64,000 nt of DNA from Anaerostipes rhamnosivorans (GCF_005280655.1 NZ_CP040058.1:95001-159000), one strand, 5' to 3'; shown: positions 19,800 to 27,841, counted from the first letter of the stretch. Numbers and translations are program-made. The notes: generated from the sequence alone by a model not told the origin.

Positions 19800-20324
19800 G
19801 TGAATGTGATTGTATCGCTATCCGGCATTATCATCCCCTTGATTTTGTTTGTTATTATTTTATATGGACTGATATCAAAAAAGGAAATGTACCAGCCGTT
19901 TCTGGAAGGGGTTCAGGATGGATTTAAGGTGGTTCTGGAAATCGCGCCGACACTTATTGCGCTTTTTCTGGCAGTCCAAATCTTCAGGACCTCAGGAGCA
20001 TTGGATCTGCTGGTGTCTGCATTAACTCCGGTGGGAAAACTCTTGAGGATACCAAAGGACGTGCTCCCGGTAATCTTCGCAAAGCTGTTTTCATCCTCAG
20101 CGGCCACGGGATTCCTTCTGGATATCTTTAAGAATTTTGGTCCTGACTCAACTCAGGGGGTGCTGTCATCCATTATTTTAAGCTCCACAGAGACATGTTT
20201 TTATACAATGTCTATCTACTTCTCAGCAATACATATAAAGAAGACGAGATATACGCTTACCGGAGCTCTGCTGGCAACCTTCGCGGGAGTTATGGCAAGT
20301 GTGATCCTGACGGGGATGCAGTAA
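19800..20324 (+). CDS. spmB: spore maturation protein B
   Basis: A 174-residue nucleoside-recognition (Gate) membrane protein, partner of SpmA in spore core dehydration. It has characteristic segments such as EIAPTLIALFLAVQIFRTSG and AKLFSSSAATGFLLDIF. The start is GTG 19800 or GTG 19806. AAGGCGG lies just before both and slightly favours the second. A possible promoter is GGGACA, 17 nt, TATAGT just upstream, which is needed because the adhesin terminator blocks read-through from spmA. It is usually translationally coupled to spmA, but here it is separated from it by 9.5 kb. Confidence 0.92.
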   Translation: MNVIVSLSGIIIPLILFVIILYGLISKKEMYQPFLEGVQDGFKVVLEIAPTLIALFLAVQIFRTSGALDLLVSALTPVGKLLRIPKDVLPVIFAKLFSSSAATGFLLDIFKNFGPDSTQGVLSSIILSSTETCFYTMSIYFSAIHIKKTRYTLTGALLATFAGVMASVILTGMQ

Positions 20325-20362
20325 AAAGGAAGCTGGAACATTTTTGTTCCAGCTTCCTTTTT
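20323..20362. terminator. bidirectional terminator spmB / marR
   Basis: A perfect 18-bp stem (20323-20340 against 20345-20362, core GGAAGCTGGAACA) with a TTTT loop has A-run and T-run flanks. It serves both convergent genes and overlaps the ends of both reading frames. Confidence 0.92.
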
Positions 20363-20798
20363 AATTGTTCTTTGTTTCATAGTAATTCCGGAAATACTCC
20401 ATGATCCGGATCAACAGCCGTTCGTCATCGTCATTCAGACGGGAAAGTACGTCTTCCAGCATATCCCGGTGAAACTTACGGTGGTGCGCATAGGCCTCTT
20501 TTCCCTTGTCAGACAAGGAAATATATACGATCCTCCGGTCCTGTTCCCCGCGTTTCCGGATCACATAGCCTTTTTTCAAAAGGCTGTTGATGGCAATGGT
20601 CAGGGTACCAACCGTGATGTTCAGAGCTTTTGCAATGGAAGACATGTTCTTCGGACTGCCGGTTCCAATGGCATCGATAATATGCAGTTCTTTGTTGGAA
20701 ATGTCTTTGAACTCTTCTGTAATGACAGCCTTTTCCTCCTGATAGGATATCTCATGGAAAAGGCTGACCACGATGTCGTTCAGCTGCTCTTTCGTCAC
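20361..20798 (-). CDS. MarR-family transcriptional regulator (FabT-like)
   Basis: A 145-residue winged-helix regulator. The recognition region SSIAKALNITVGTLTIAINSL and wing EQDRRIVYISLSDKGKEAY are clear. The pattern resembles clostridial FabT fatty-acid regulators, but no fab genes are nearby, so the target is open. The start is GTG 20798 with GAGGTGA upstream. It lies 20 nt downstream of pckA and is probably cotranscribed with it. Confidence 0.85.
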   Translation of the reverse strand: MTKEQLNDIVVSLFHEISYQEEKAVITEEFKDISNKELHIIDAIGTGSPKNMSSIAKALNITVGTLTIAINSLLKKGYVIRKRGEQDRRIVYISLSDKGKEAYAHHRKFHRDMLEDVLSRLNDDDERLLIRIMEYFRNYYETKNN

Positions 20799-20818
20799 GG
20801 TAAGTATTCACCTCACTT

Positions 20819-22486
20819 TTATTTTACATGGTTGTGTGCTTCGCTGATCACTTTTGCCAGTGCTTCTTTTGCCTCTGTAGGAAGAGCGTTGTACCCGCCG
20901 TCTTCCGTATCCTTCTCGAAGATGAAGTTCAGACGCTCTGTCATTCTTGCTTTCAGGGTGTTCACGTAAGTCTCATCATCAAAGTCAGGAATATAACCCT
21001 CAACATCGATGGTCTCCATATTACTGAAAGGTCCCCATGGTTTGAACTGGGCATTGCCCTCAACAACCTGTTCCAGAACAGATAATGTGACGCTCGGCGT
21101 GATATCTTTGCCCATAAAATCACCGGTATTTAGAATATAACATTCTACATGGCGGTCTTTTACAAGGGAACGGAACTTCTTATAGTCATCCACCAGCGGA
21201 TAAGTACGGAATGGGTTTGCGTATGGTTCCACCACCAGACGGTTCGGATCCACTCCAGGGGCCAGGCGCTCAGCGTTAGTACGTTTTGTGGCGAGAGTGG
21301 CACCCATAACGGCGGCCAGATGAGATCCATTGACCTTGATGATCGGCGGGATAGTCGGATCCTTCATGATCCAGAAAATACCGTTGACCGGAGATTCAAT
21401 CTTATCCACACGGTTGGCAGACCAGAGTTTGGACTTGATGGCACGGCCGTTTCCGTTCCGGATATCCTCAGTTACAAGGACGATATTGCCTTTGTCATCT
21501 CTGGTAGCAGAACAGTTCTGTGCTGTCAGGAGATATTTATTGTCCTCGCATCCGGTTGGATAGTCAGCGGTCTTGTCAAAGTAGGTAGGCTCCATGGCGA
21601 TGGTAGAGCCGGTCTCTGTATTAATAATAAATGCATCGTCATGCAGAACGGTAATATCATATTTATTATTGTGGACCGCATGAGTTAATGTTGATTTTCC
21701 TGACCCGGATAATCCAAAGAAGGAAGCCACATAGCTGTGGTTCGGGCTTAGGCGGTATTCTTTCTGTCCTCCGTGGCAGGAAGCGTATCCATTTCTGTTA
21801 GCGATGGCCCATGCAATGGTAAGGGTTCCTTTTTTATGTTCCCCAAAATAGCGCATTCCAAGCAGCGCCGCACAGTTGGTCTGTGTATTGAAATAAGTAA
21901 GTCCGAGCGGATGTTCCGGATGGCTCCACTGCGGATCTGAGAAAATGTAAATATCAGATTCACTGCCGATCGGACGGGACTTTTTATACATCTTGTTGTA
22001 TTCGTCAGACTCATACTGGAAGTTGAGCATCCAGGAGTAGAGAATATTTTCTTCGCCTTCAGGGATCAACAGATGCGCTTTTACCATAAATTCAGGGTCA
22101 AGACCGATGTAAACCTCTGCGTGATACATGGTCTTTTTGCGTGTATCGTAAATTGCATCCATGACTTTCAGATCCAGGTCGTTGGTATCCACATTGGGAC
22201 TTCCGGCAATCCTTCGGGCTGCCGCGCAGCGTCCGGTGACAGAACCGTCATTAAACAGCAGGACCTTAGAATCCTTTTTCAGGCCAAACTCTTCTCCTCT
22301 GTAAACCGGCATGTCAGTGACAATGGTACCTGGAGAATTTTTCGCAAGCTCATAGGCCTGCTTCAGGTTTACGACCTCAATAACATTGTTGCCGTAAAAT
22401 GCGGCCTCGATGATGGAACGGGTTTTTGAGAATCCCGGTTTTCCTTTTCCAATTTCGTCATGGGTGTAACGTGCTTTTGTTGACAT
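20819..22486 (-). CDS. pckA: ATP-dependent phosphoenolpyruvate carboxykinase
   Basis: Interconverts oxaloacetate plus ATP with PEP, CO2 and ADP. In anaerobes it often runs in the carboxylating, ATP-forming direction. Length is 555 residues. The kinase-1 P-loop FFGLSGSGKSTLTH and the metal/substrate motif VLHDDAFI are intact, and NRMVVEPYANPF-like sequence follows near residue 415. RBS TAGGAGG is placed correctly. It lies between the DUF885 lipoprotein gene (53 nt upstream) and marR (20 nt downstream), all on the minus strand. The upstream gap holds the inverted repeat GGTAC/GTACC. Confidence 0.95.
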   Translation of the reverse strand: MSTKARYTHDEIGKGKPGFSKTRSIIEAAFYGNNVIEVVNLKQAYELAKNSPGTIVTDMPVYRGEEFGLKKDSKVLLFNDGSVTGRCAAARRIAGSPNVDTNDLDLKVMDAIYDTRKKTMYHAEVYIGLDPEFMVKAHLLIPEGEENILYSWMLNFQYESDEYNKMYKKSRPIGSESDIYIFSDPQWSHPEHPLGLTYFNTQTNCAALLGMRYFGEHKKGTLTIAWAIANRNGYASCHGGQKEYRLSPNHSYVASFFGLSGSGKSTLTHAVHNNKYDITVLHDDAFIINTETGSTIAMEPTYFDKTADYPTGCEDNKYLLTAQNCSATRDDKGNIVLVTEDIRNGNGRAIKSKLWSANRVDKIESPVNGIFWIMKDPTIPPIIKVNGSHLAAVMGATLATKRTNAERLAPGVDPNRLVVEPYANPFRTYPLVDDYKKFRSLVKDRHVECYILNTGDFMGKDITPSVTLSVLEQVVEGNAQFKPWGPFSNMETIDVEGYIPDFDDETYVNTLKARMTERLNFIFEKDTEDGGYNALPTEAKEALAKVISEAHNHVK

Positions 22487-22539
22487 AATCTTTCCTCCTA
22501 AACTTATGTGTTTTGCAGGTACAAAGATCGTACCCGGAT

Positions 22540-24336
22540 TTACAGGTTCTCGTCGATGCGTTGTTTGAGTATACGAAAGCTGTTAGGTCCGGCATCTAAT
22601 ATGATTTTATGAAAAACTTTTTCATCATAAGCATTTCCAGATTTCTGTTTATAGTAATTTTTTAACTCCATGAACTCCAAATAGCCGATATAGTAGCATA
22701 AATAGTTGGCTGGGTTCTGAATGACATAGCGGTAGAGAGCTTTCATGCCAGAAGTACTGATGGTGCCGTACTGCTGCATATATTTGACAGCCTGATCAAC
22801 GCTCCATCCTTCGTAGTTGACACCCAGATCCACTCTGGCGCTCAATGCCATATTATATAGATAATTGTCCGGCAGGAGCTTTTTTAAAGGCTCAAGCTCA
22901 GACTTCATATCAAGATAGCTGTAGGAATCCATCTCCACATAGGTTGCCCATCCTTCGCTGTAGCCAGGGTAATCCAGGATATAGCGGATTGGATGTTCCT
23001 TCTTGCTGTGGAAATAGGTCGTCTGGTACAAATGTCCCGGATAGCCCTCATGGGCCAGTGTCGGGTACAGGGATTCCTGCCCGGTCTGTGCTTTGTTAAT
23101 GTAGATGACATTTTTCTTATAGTCATCGATGGCAGGTATCATGTAAAAGGCCGGACTGGAGGTCTCCTCCAGGGAAGAATGGACATACTTGATTTCACAG
23201 TCCACATCCGCGGCAGCAGGATACTTTTTCTTGATCTTTTCTTTTAACTGCGTCAGGATCTTTTCTGGTTTCTTACTGGAATATTTATTCAGGTCCAGAT
23301 CTAAGAACGCGTGATAGATGGAAGGGTCCTCTTTAATGATCTCTGTCATCTCCGTCTGAAGATATAAGAGATGGTCTTCCGTAGCTTTGATCATCTGTGG
23401 CACCGTTTTGTCTGAACCAGTCTTGTAGGACGCAAGAGCAGAATAATATGCCTTCCCATTCTTGAAGTGGGCATATCCCTTTTTGTTCTTACCGTTTCCT
23501 TTCAGATTCTTTAGGTCACTGTACAGATTCTCGTAGGCTGGGATTACTTTTTCTAAGATCAGCCGGCGGTTTTCTTTCCGGTAATTTCTCTTTTGGTTTG
23601 TGCTGAGACCTGGGACAGAATCGATGTTGGTGTTAAAAACCTCGATCATGTAGTTGTGGTCCGTAGCCCGTGTAAAATCGTTGATTTGTTCTAAGACGGC
23701 ATCTACATCCGTATCTGACATGAAATATCCCCGTTTGACCTGTTCCTTTTCGTAGCGGATCACCGTATCGAAGTAGGAGCTGACTTTGGGGAGCAGAGAG
23801 AGATAGGTTTCTACATCCTCCTTGTTTCTTAAAGGAAACTCGCAAAGGGTCACCGGAAGCTGTGCCTGGGAACCAAGAGTGGGGCCTAGGACTGTCTGCA
23901 GATAGGGATAAGGGGCGAGTTTTTGCTGCCGCTTAAAGTAATCCATCAGATAGTCATAAGACTGTTTCTGGCTTTTGGATAGCTTCTTGTAGTTAAATCC
24001 CTTGAGCTTTTGTATCTCCTTCTTACAGTTGGCTTCGGCCTGGTCAAGATCCTTAAGGTCTATGTTGCCCAGATTGGCCTTTTTGGCCTTGATGCCGTAG
24101 CGCTCTGGATGTGCAAGGGTATAATGCAGATTGACCGTGTTGGAATTGACGTCTTCCTTGAAAAGCTGGTTCAAATAGGAGTCAAACTTCTGCCGGTCCG
24201 ATGCTTTGTCTTTGGTGGATTCTGATTCTTCTGCTGTGGAGGTGCTGCCGGGATCTGATCCTTTGGAACAGCCGGTAAATGCCACCATGACAGCCATGGT
24301 AAATGCAAGAAACTTACGATATGTATATTTATGCAT
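22540..24336 (-). CDS. DUF885 lipoprotein, putative metallopeptidase
   Basis: A secreted lipoprotein of 598 residues. The signal peptide ends in the lipobox-like AFTGC, and a Ser/Glu-rich linker follows. The DUF885 body has TLAHEGYPGHLYQ, a zinc-peptidase-like HExxH-related motif (HEGYPGH). Family members are thought to be peptidases, but the substrate is not established. Start ATG 24336 has AAAGGA upstream. The longer in-frame extension to 24468 overlaps the metG promoter and was rejected. It is divergent from metG and possibly heads a transcript with pckA and marR. Confidence 0.85.
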   Translation of the reverse strand: MHKYTYRKFLAFTMAVMVAFTGCSKGSDPGSTSTAEESESTKDKASDRQKFDSYLNQLFKEDVNSNTVNLHYTLAHPERYGIKAKKANLGNIDLKDLDQAEANCKKEIQKLKGFNYKKLSKSQKQSYDYLMDYFKRQQKLAPYPYLQTVLGPTLGSQAQLPVTLCEFPLRNKEDVETYLSLLPKVSSYFDTVIRYEKEQVKRGYFMSDTDVDAVLEQINDFTRATDHNYMIEVFNTNIDSVPGLSTNQKRNYRKENRRLILEKVIPAYENLYSDLKNLKGNGKNKKGYAHFKNGKAYYSALASYKTGSDKTVPQMIKATEDHLLYLQTEMTEIIKEDPSIYHAFLDLDLNKYSSKKPEKILTQLKEKIKKKYPAAADVDCEIKYVHSSLEETSSPAFYMIPAIDDYKKNVIYINKAQTGQESLYPTLAHEGYPGHLYQTTYFHSKKEHPIRYILDYPGYSEGWATYVEMDSYSYLDMKSELEPLKKLLPDNYLYNMALSARVDLGVNYEGWSVDQAVKYMQQYGTISTSGMKALYRYVIQNPANYLCYYIGYLEFMELKNYYKQKSGNAYDEKVFHKIILDAGPNSFRILKQRIDENL

Positions 24337-24397
24337 AAGAATCCTTTCTGAATAGAATCTCTTAGATACTATTATACTATTTTTTGAAGGAAAAAAA

Positions 24398-24426
24398 TAG
24401 ACTATCTTTGCAAGATGTACTATAAT
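24398..24426 (+). promoter_or_regulatory. promoter of metG
   Basis: TAGACT, a 17-nt spacer and a perfect TATAAT, with the start expected near 24433, 28 nt before the metG ATG. Confidence 0.6.
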
Positions 24427-24460
24427 AAAACACAGTATAATGCGAAATTGGAGGAGAAAC

Positions 24461-26407
24461 ATGAGCAAGGAACCATATTATATAACAACTGCGATTACTT
24501 ATACATCTGGCAAGCCTCACATCGGGAATACTTATGAGATCATCTTGGCAGATAGTATTGCCAGATATAAAAGAATGGAAGGTCATGACGTATTTTTTCA
24601 GACCGGTACCGATGAGCATGGACAGAAGGTGGAATTAAAAGCAGCCGAGCAGGGTGTGACACCGAAAGAGTTTGTGGATGACGTGGCAGGAGAGATCAAA
24701 CGGATCTGGGATTTGATGAATACTTCTTATGATAAGTTTATCCGTACAACAGATGCAGACCATGAAGCCCAGGTACAGAAGATTTTTAAAAAGCTGTATG
24801 AGCAGGGTGATATTTATAAGGATCACTATGAGGGACTTTACTGTACCCCGTGTGAGTCATTTTTCACAGAAAGCCAGCTCGTGGACGGCAAATGTCCTGA
24901 CTGCGGACGGGAAGTCCAGCCGGCCAAGGAAGAGGCGTATTTCTTAAAACTCAGCAAATATGCGGACAGGCTCATTGAGCACATCAATACCCATCCGGAA
25001 TTTATTCAGCCGGAGTCCAGAAAAAATGAGATGATGAACAACTTCCTGCTCCCGGGACTTCAGGACTTGTGTGTGTCCAGGACCTCCTTTAAGTGGGGAA
25101 TCCCGGTAGATTTTGATGAGGGGCATGTGGTCTATGTATGGCTAGACGCACTGACCAACTACATCACTGGTATCGGATATGACTGTGACGGAAACAGCAC
25201 AGAACAGTTCAACAAGTTCTGGCCGGCGGACCTGCATCTGATCGGAAAAGACATCATCCGTTTCCATACAATCTACTGGCCGATCATCCTGATGGCACTT
25301 GACCTTCCGCTTCCAAAGCAGGTATTTGGACATCCGTGGCTGTTACAGGGTGACGGTAAGATGAGCAAGTCAAAAGGAAATGTTCTGTACGCAGATGATC
25401 TGGCTGATATGTTCAGCGTGGATGCGGTGCGCTATTTTGTCCTCCATGAAATGCCGTTTGAACATGACGGTGTGATCTCATGGGAGCTGATGGTTGAGCG
25501 TATGAACTCTGATCTTGCTAACACCTTAGGCAATCTTGTGAACCGCACCATTTCCATGTCCAACAAATACTTTGATGGAGTCGTGGAAGATAAGGGTGTT
25601 GTGGATGAGTTTGACGACCAGCTGAAAGCTGTGGTAACCGGTGCCAGAGATAAGGTCCAGAAAAAGATGGACGTGCTCAAGGTGGCAGATGCCATGACAG
25701 AGATCTTTAATGTATTCAAGCGCTGCAACAAGTATATTGATGAAACCATGCCGTGGGTGCTGGCAAAGGATGAAGAAAAGAAAGACCGTCTCGCAACGGT
25801 ATTATATAATTTGGTGGAAGGTATTTTAACCGGGGCAGCATTGCTGGAGCCATATATGCCAGAGACTGCAGGAAAGATCTTAAAACAGCTGAATGCGGAA
25901 CCTAGAAGCTTTGAGGATCTGACCACATTTGGCCATTATAAGAGCGGTACGAAAGTGACAGAAAAGCCTGAGATCCTTTTTGCGCGGCTTGATGAAGAAG
26001 AGGTGCTCAAACAGGCGGAAGAGCTGATGAACAAGCAGGCACAGGCGGCAGCAGGTCCTGTGATCGATATTGAGCCAAAAGAAGAAATCACCTTTGACGA
26101 GTTCGGAAAGATGCAGTTCCAGGTAGGTGAGATCATTGCCTGCGAGGAAGTCAAAAAGTCCAAGAAGCTGCTCTGCTCCCAGGTGCGCGTGGGAAGTGAA
26201 GTGAAGCAGATCGTTTCTGGTATCAAGGCCTATTATAAGCCGGAAGAGATGGTCGGCAAAAAAGTCATGGTCTTAGTAAACTTAAAGCCTGCTAAGCTTG
26301 CAGGTGTTTTATCTGAGGGAATGCTTTTGTGTGCTGAGAATGAAAAGGGAGAACTGGCCCTGGTAGTGCCGGAAAAAGACATGCCAGCAGGGGCAGAGAT
26401 CTGCTAG
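24461..26407 (+). CDS. metG: methionyl-tRNA synthetase
   Basis: Charges tRNA-Met, including the initiator, with methionine. Length is 648 residues. The HIGH-type signature is GKPHIGNTYE near residue 20. Metal-binding cysteines are seen in YCTPCESF and CPDCGREV, and the KMSKS loop is DGKMSKSKGNV. The C-terminal tRNA-binding OB domain begins FGKMQFQVGEI. ATG 24461 has GGAGG 7 nt upstream, and the seven upstream in-frame codons are not used. It is usually close to abrB in Firmicutes, so the 15 kb between is accessory or relocated. Confidence 0.96.
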   Translation: MSKEPYYITTAITYTSGKPHIGNTYEIILADSIARYKRMEGHDVFFQTGTDEHGQKVELKAAEQGVTPKEFVDDVAGEIKRIWDLMNTSYDKFIRTTDADHEAQVQKIFKKLYEQGDIYKDHYEGLYCTPCESFFTESQLVDGKCPDCGREVQPAKEEAYFLKLSKYADRLIEHINTHPEFIQPESRKNEMMNNFLLPGLQDLCVSRTSFKWGIPVDFDEGHVVYVWLDALTNYITGIGYDCDGNSTEQFNKFWPADLHLIGKDIIRFHTIYWPIILMALDLPLPKQVFGHPWLLQGDGKMSKSKGNVLYADDLADMFSVDAVRYFVLHEMPFEHDGVISWELMVERMNSDLANTLGNLVNRTISMSNKYFDGVVEDKGVVDEFDDQLKAVVTGARDKVQKKMDVLKVADAMTEIFNVFKRCNKYIDETMPWVLAKDEEKKDRLATVLYNLVEGILTGAALLEPYMPETAGKILKQLNAEPRSFEDLTTFGHYKSGTKVTEKPEILFARLDEEEVLKQAEELMNKQAQAAAGPVIDIEPKEEITFDEFGKMQFQVGEIIACEEVKKSKKLLCSQVRVGSEVKQIVSGIKAYYKPEEMVGKKVMVLVNLKPAKLAGVLSEGMLLCAENEKGELALVVPEKDMPAGAEIC

Positions 26408-26423
26408 AAATATTGATAAAAGA

Positions 26424-26461
26424 AAAGAACCTTGTGCAGACTATGGGCAGGGTTCTTTTTC
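26424..26461 (+). terminator. terminator of metG
   Basis: AAAGAACCTTGTGC and GGGCAGGGTTCTTT form a stem with G:U pairs, followed by TTTTT, 15 nt after the metG stop. Confidence 0.75.
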
Positions 26462-26470
26462 AATAAGATG

Positions 26471-26499
26471 TTGATAATTTACAAATATTGTTATATTAT
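26471..26499 (+). promoter_or_regulatory. promoter of small holin-like peptide
   Basis: TTGATA, 17 nt and TATTAT, with predicted +1 near 26506. The 5' leader begins with AGAGCAGCTGT and contains GGATGGCC. Both recur inverted at 26719-26746. Confidence 0.72.
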
Positions 26500-26562
26500 T
26501 TAGAGAGAGCAGCTGTTAAAGGGTGGATGGCCTTCATTCTACATAGGATGGAGGTGGTGGCT

Positions 26563-26649
26563 ATGAAACATTTTGACTTTAAAGATTTAATGTCTTTTGG
26601 AATGTTTCTTCTGGCATTGCTGACATTCATATATATGATATGTCATTAA
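26563..26649 (+). CDS. 28-residue putative holin-like toxin peptide
   Basis: A tiny membrane peptide beginning MKHFDFKDLMSFGMFLL, with a single transmembrane helix (FGMFLLALLTFIYMI) and ending ICH. It matches the look of the putative holin-like toxin family, whose characterised relatives (TxpA type) are type I toxins. The ribosome binding site GGAGGTGG lies before ATG 26563, so that ATG is preferred to the in-frame ATG at 26548. It is preceded by a good promoter and followed 10 nt later by a bidirectional terminator. A convergent RNA on the other strand shares that terminator. Toxicity is inferred. Confidence 0.72.
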   Translation: MKHFDFKDLMSFGMFLLALLTFIYMICH

Positions 26650-26654
26650 TTTAG

Positions 26655-26753
26655 AAAAGCGAAAAACCACCCTTATTACCTGGTCGTTATAAGGTGGTTT
26701 TTCATGTACTTTTATAATGGCCATCCCAGATTGGGACAGCTGCTCTTTACTGT
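26655..26753 (-). ncRNA. candidate antitoxin RNA for the holin-like peptide
   Basis: Minus-strand promoter TTGAAA, 17 nt, TATAGT (plus coordinates 26760-26788) points at the toxin terminator and would give an RNA of about 100 nt. It overlaps the toxin mRNA in the terminator region. Its 5' end repeats AGAGCAGCTGT and GGATGGCC of the toxin leader in the same sense, and carries a TCCCA/TGGGA hairpin. CAGCTG and GGCC are self-complementary, so loop contacts between the two RNAs are possible. No ORF with a ribosome binding site was found in it. Confidence 0.6.
26658..26703. terminator. bidirectional terminator of the holin-like locus
   Basis: GAAAAACCACCCTTAT pairs with ATAAGGTGGTTTTTC around CTGGTCG-containing loop sequence. 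A-run and T-run flanks allow use from both strands. Confidence 0.88.
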
Positions 26754-26810
26754 ATATTTACTATATCACAGACAATCATCTTTTTCAACGTGAGAAGGAA
26801 AAAATAGGTT

Positions 26811-27548
26811 ATGATAGTTGAGATTACAGAAGAACTGGAAAGCGGGCTTACAGAAGCTGAACGGCAGGTGATAGAGTATATCAATCAACATGAAGATCAG
26901 TTTTTAAAGCTGACGATCACTGAACTCGCCGAAAAGAGTTTCACCTCCCCTCCGACTGTCTCAAGGGCTGTGAGGAAGTGTGGGTATAACGGTCTCTCGG
27001 AGCTGCGCTATAAACTTTCTGCAAAGATAGAAGATATGGTGGAGGGAGAGATTGTCAATGAGATTTTTCAGAAGTCTGTCACGGAGTGCATGAAAACCAT
27101 TGAGATACTGAAAGCGGAGACGATTCTCAAGGTGGTGCGTTTTATTAAGACTGCCCGAAAGATTTATATCATTGCTAGAGGTTCTACCGCATGGATTGCC
27201 AAAGATGTGGAACTGCAGCTTCAGCTGCTTGGGTATAATGCCTATATGCTGTCAGATTCAGAGGTTATGAAAAAGTCGGATAAGCTCTTCAGGCAGGGAG
27301 ACCTGATCATTATTTTTTCTATAAAGAACAGTACGCCGGAGCTGCTGTTGACTGCCCAAAATGCGAAGAAGGTAGGTGCAAATGTGGTGACCTGCTGCTG
27401 TCTGCCAAAGACAGATTTAGAAGATTATTCAGACTTGTCTGTCCTGGGATATAACCAGAGAAACAAAACCATCGAGGACTTTGATATCGTATCCAGGCTT
27501 CCATTGCAGATCATTGCAAGAACGCTGATTGATTATTTGAATCTTTGA
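26811..27548 (+). CDS. RpiR-family sugar-responsive regulator
   Basis: A 245-residue protein with an N-terminal HTH (residues about 1-80, TITELAEKSFTSPPTVSRAV) and a C-terminal SIS sugar-phosphate-binding domain (about 105-235, IYIIARGSTAWIAKDVELQL). RpiR proteins sense phosphosugars and control sugar or amino-sugar operons. The mannose-type PTS operon starting 500 nt downstream is the natural target. An AGAAGGA site lies about 12 nt before the ATG, and the ATG is directly upstream of a well-conserved N-terminus. It is flanked on both sides by small-peptide/antisense-RNA loci. Confidence 0.9.
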   Translation: MIVEITEELESGLTEAERQVIEYINQHEDQFLKLTITELAEKSFTSPPTVSRAVRKCGYNGLSELRYKLSAKIEDMVEGEIVNEIFQKSVTECMKTIEILKAETILKVVRFIKTARKIYIIARGSTAWIAKDVELQLQLLGYNAYMLSDSEVMKKSDKLFRQGDLIIIFSIKNSTPELLLTAQNAKKVGANVVTCCCLPKTDLEDYSDLSVLGYNQRNKTIEDFDIVSRLPLQIIARTLIDYLNL

Positions 27549-27567
27549 GGATGGACTAAAATTACTG

Positions 27568-27596
27568 TTGACAATAATTACTAAAAAGGGTATTAT
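27568..27596 (+). promoter_or_regulatory. promoter of the short antisense RNA
   Basis: Perfect TTGACA, 17-nt spacer and TATTAT. It lies 20 nt after the rpiR stop and faces a terminator about 45 nt downstream, so it can only make an RNA of about 70 nt. Confidence 0.85.
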
Positions 27597-27602
27597 AAAA
27601 GC

Positions 27603-27673
27603 AGTAAGAAAATAGAAGTATGTCCACTGTGACAGAGAAACCCCCGGAGACCATTACTCTCCGGGGGTTTTTT
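27603..27673 (+). ncRNA. candidate type I antitoxin RNA
   Basis: A short RNA of about 70 nt from the strong promoter at 27568-27596 to the terminator at 27638-27673. No ORF was seen. Its segment 27605-27634 (TAAGAAAA, GAAGTATGT, CCACTGTG) is a near-copy of plus-strand 27746-27777, which is the antisense of the toxin start region. The RNA can therefore pair with the toxin mRNA in three blocks of 8, 9 and 8 bp covering the GTG start and the first codons. It also overlaps the toxin mRNA fully in the shared terminator. Confidence 0.75.
27638..27673. terminator. shared bidirectional terminator, second small locus
   Basis: CCCCCGGAGA pairs with TCTCCGGGGG around a 7-nt loop. AAA precedes it and TTTTTT follows, so it works on both strands. 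Confidence 0.92.
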
Positions 27674-27674
27674 A

Positions 27675-27770
27675 TTAACTGTCTTTTCTTCTATGATCCA
27701 GCCATTTATGGATGTAGTAATTTACTATAGTTGACATGACTGACATAAGAAAACGAAGTATGTATTCCAC
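27675..27770 (-). CDS. 31-residue membrane peptide, candidate type I toxin
   Basis: A small ORF starting at GTG 27770, with a near-perfect AAAGGAGGTGA 5-7 nt upstream. The peptide begins MEYILRFLMSVMSTIV (a hydrophobic helix) and ends YYIHKWLDHRRKDS (a positively charged tail), the usual plan of type I toxins such as TxpA or Fst. The promoter at 27813-27841 gives a 5' leader of about 35 nt. A convergent RNA complementary to the start region sits downstream and shares the terminator. No exact family name is assigned, and toxicity is inferred from architecture. Confidence 0.75.
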   Translation of the reverse strand: MEYILRFLMSVMSTIVNYYIHKWLDHRRKDS

Positions 27771-27812
27771 TGTGTCACCTCCTTTCAGCTGGAAAGAATC
27801 GACAGCAATTTC

Positions 27813-27841
27813 ATTATATAATTAATCTTTTGTTTTGTATA
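27813..27841 (-). promoter_or_regulatory. promoter of the 31-residue peptide
   Basis: Minus-strand TATACA, 17 nt and perfect TATAAT, with start expected near 27806. Confidence 0.65.

Noticed and set aside
24337..24468. Longer N-terminus for the DUF885 lipoprotein
   Set aside because: It would overlap the metG promoter and start and would hide the lipoprotein signal, which must be N-terminal.
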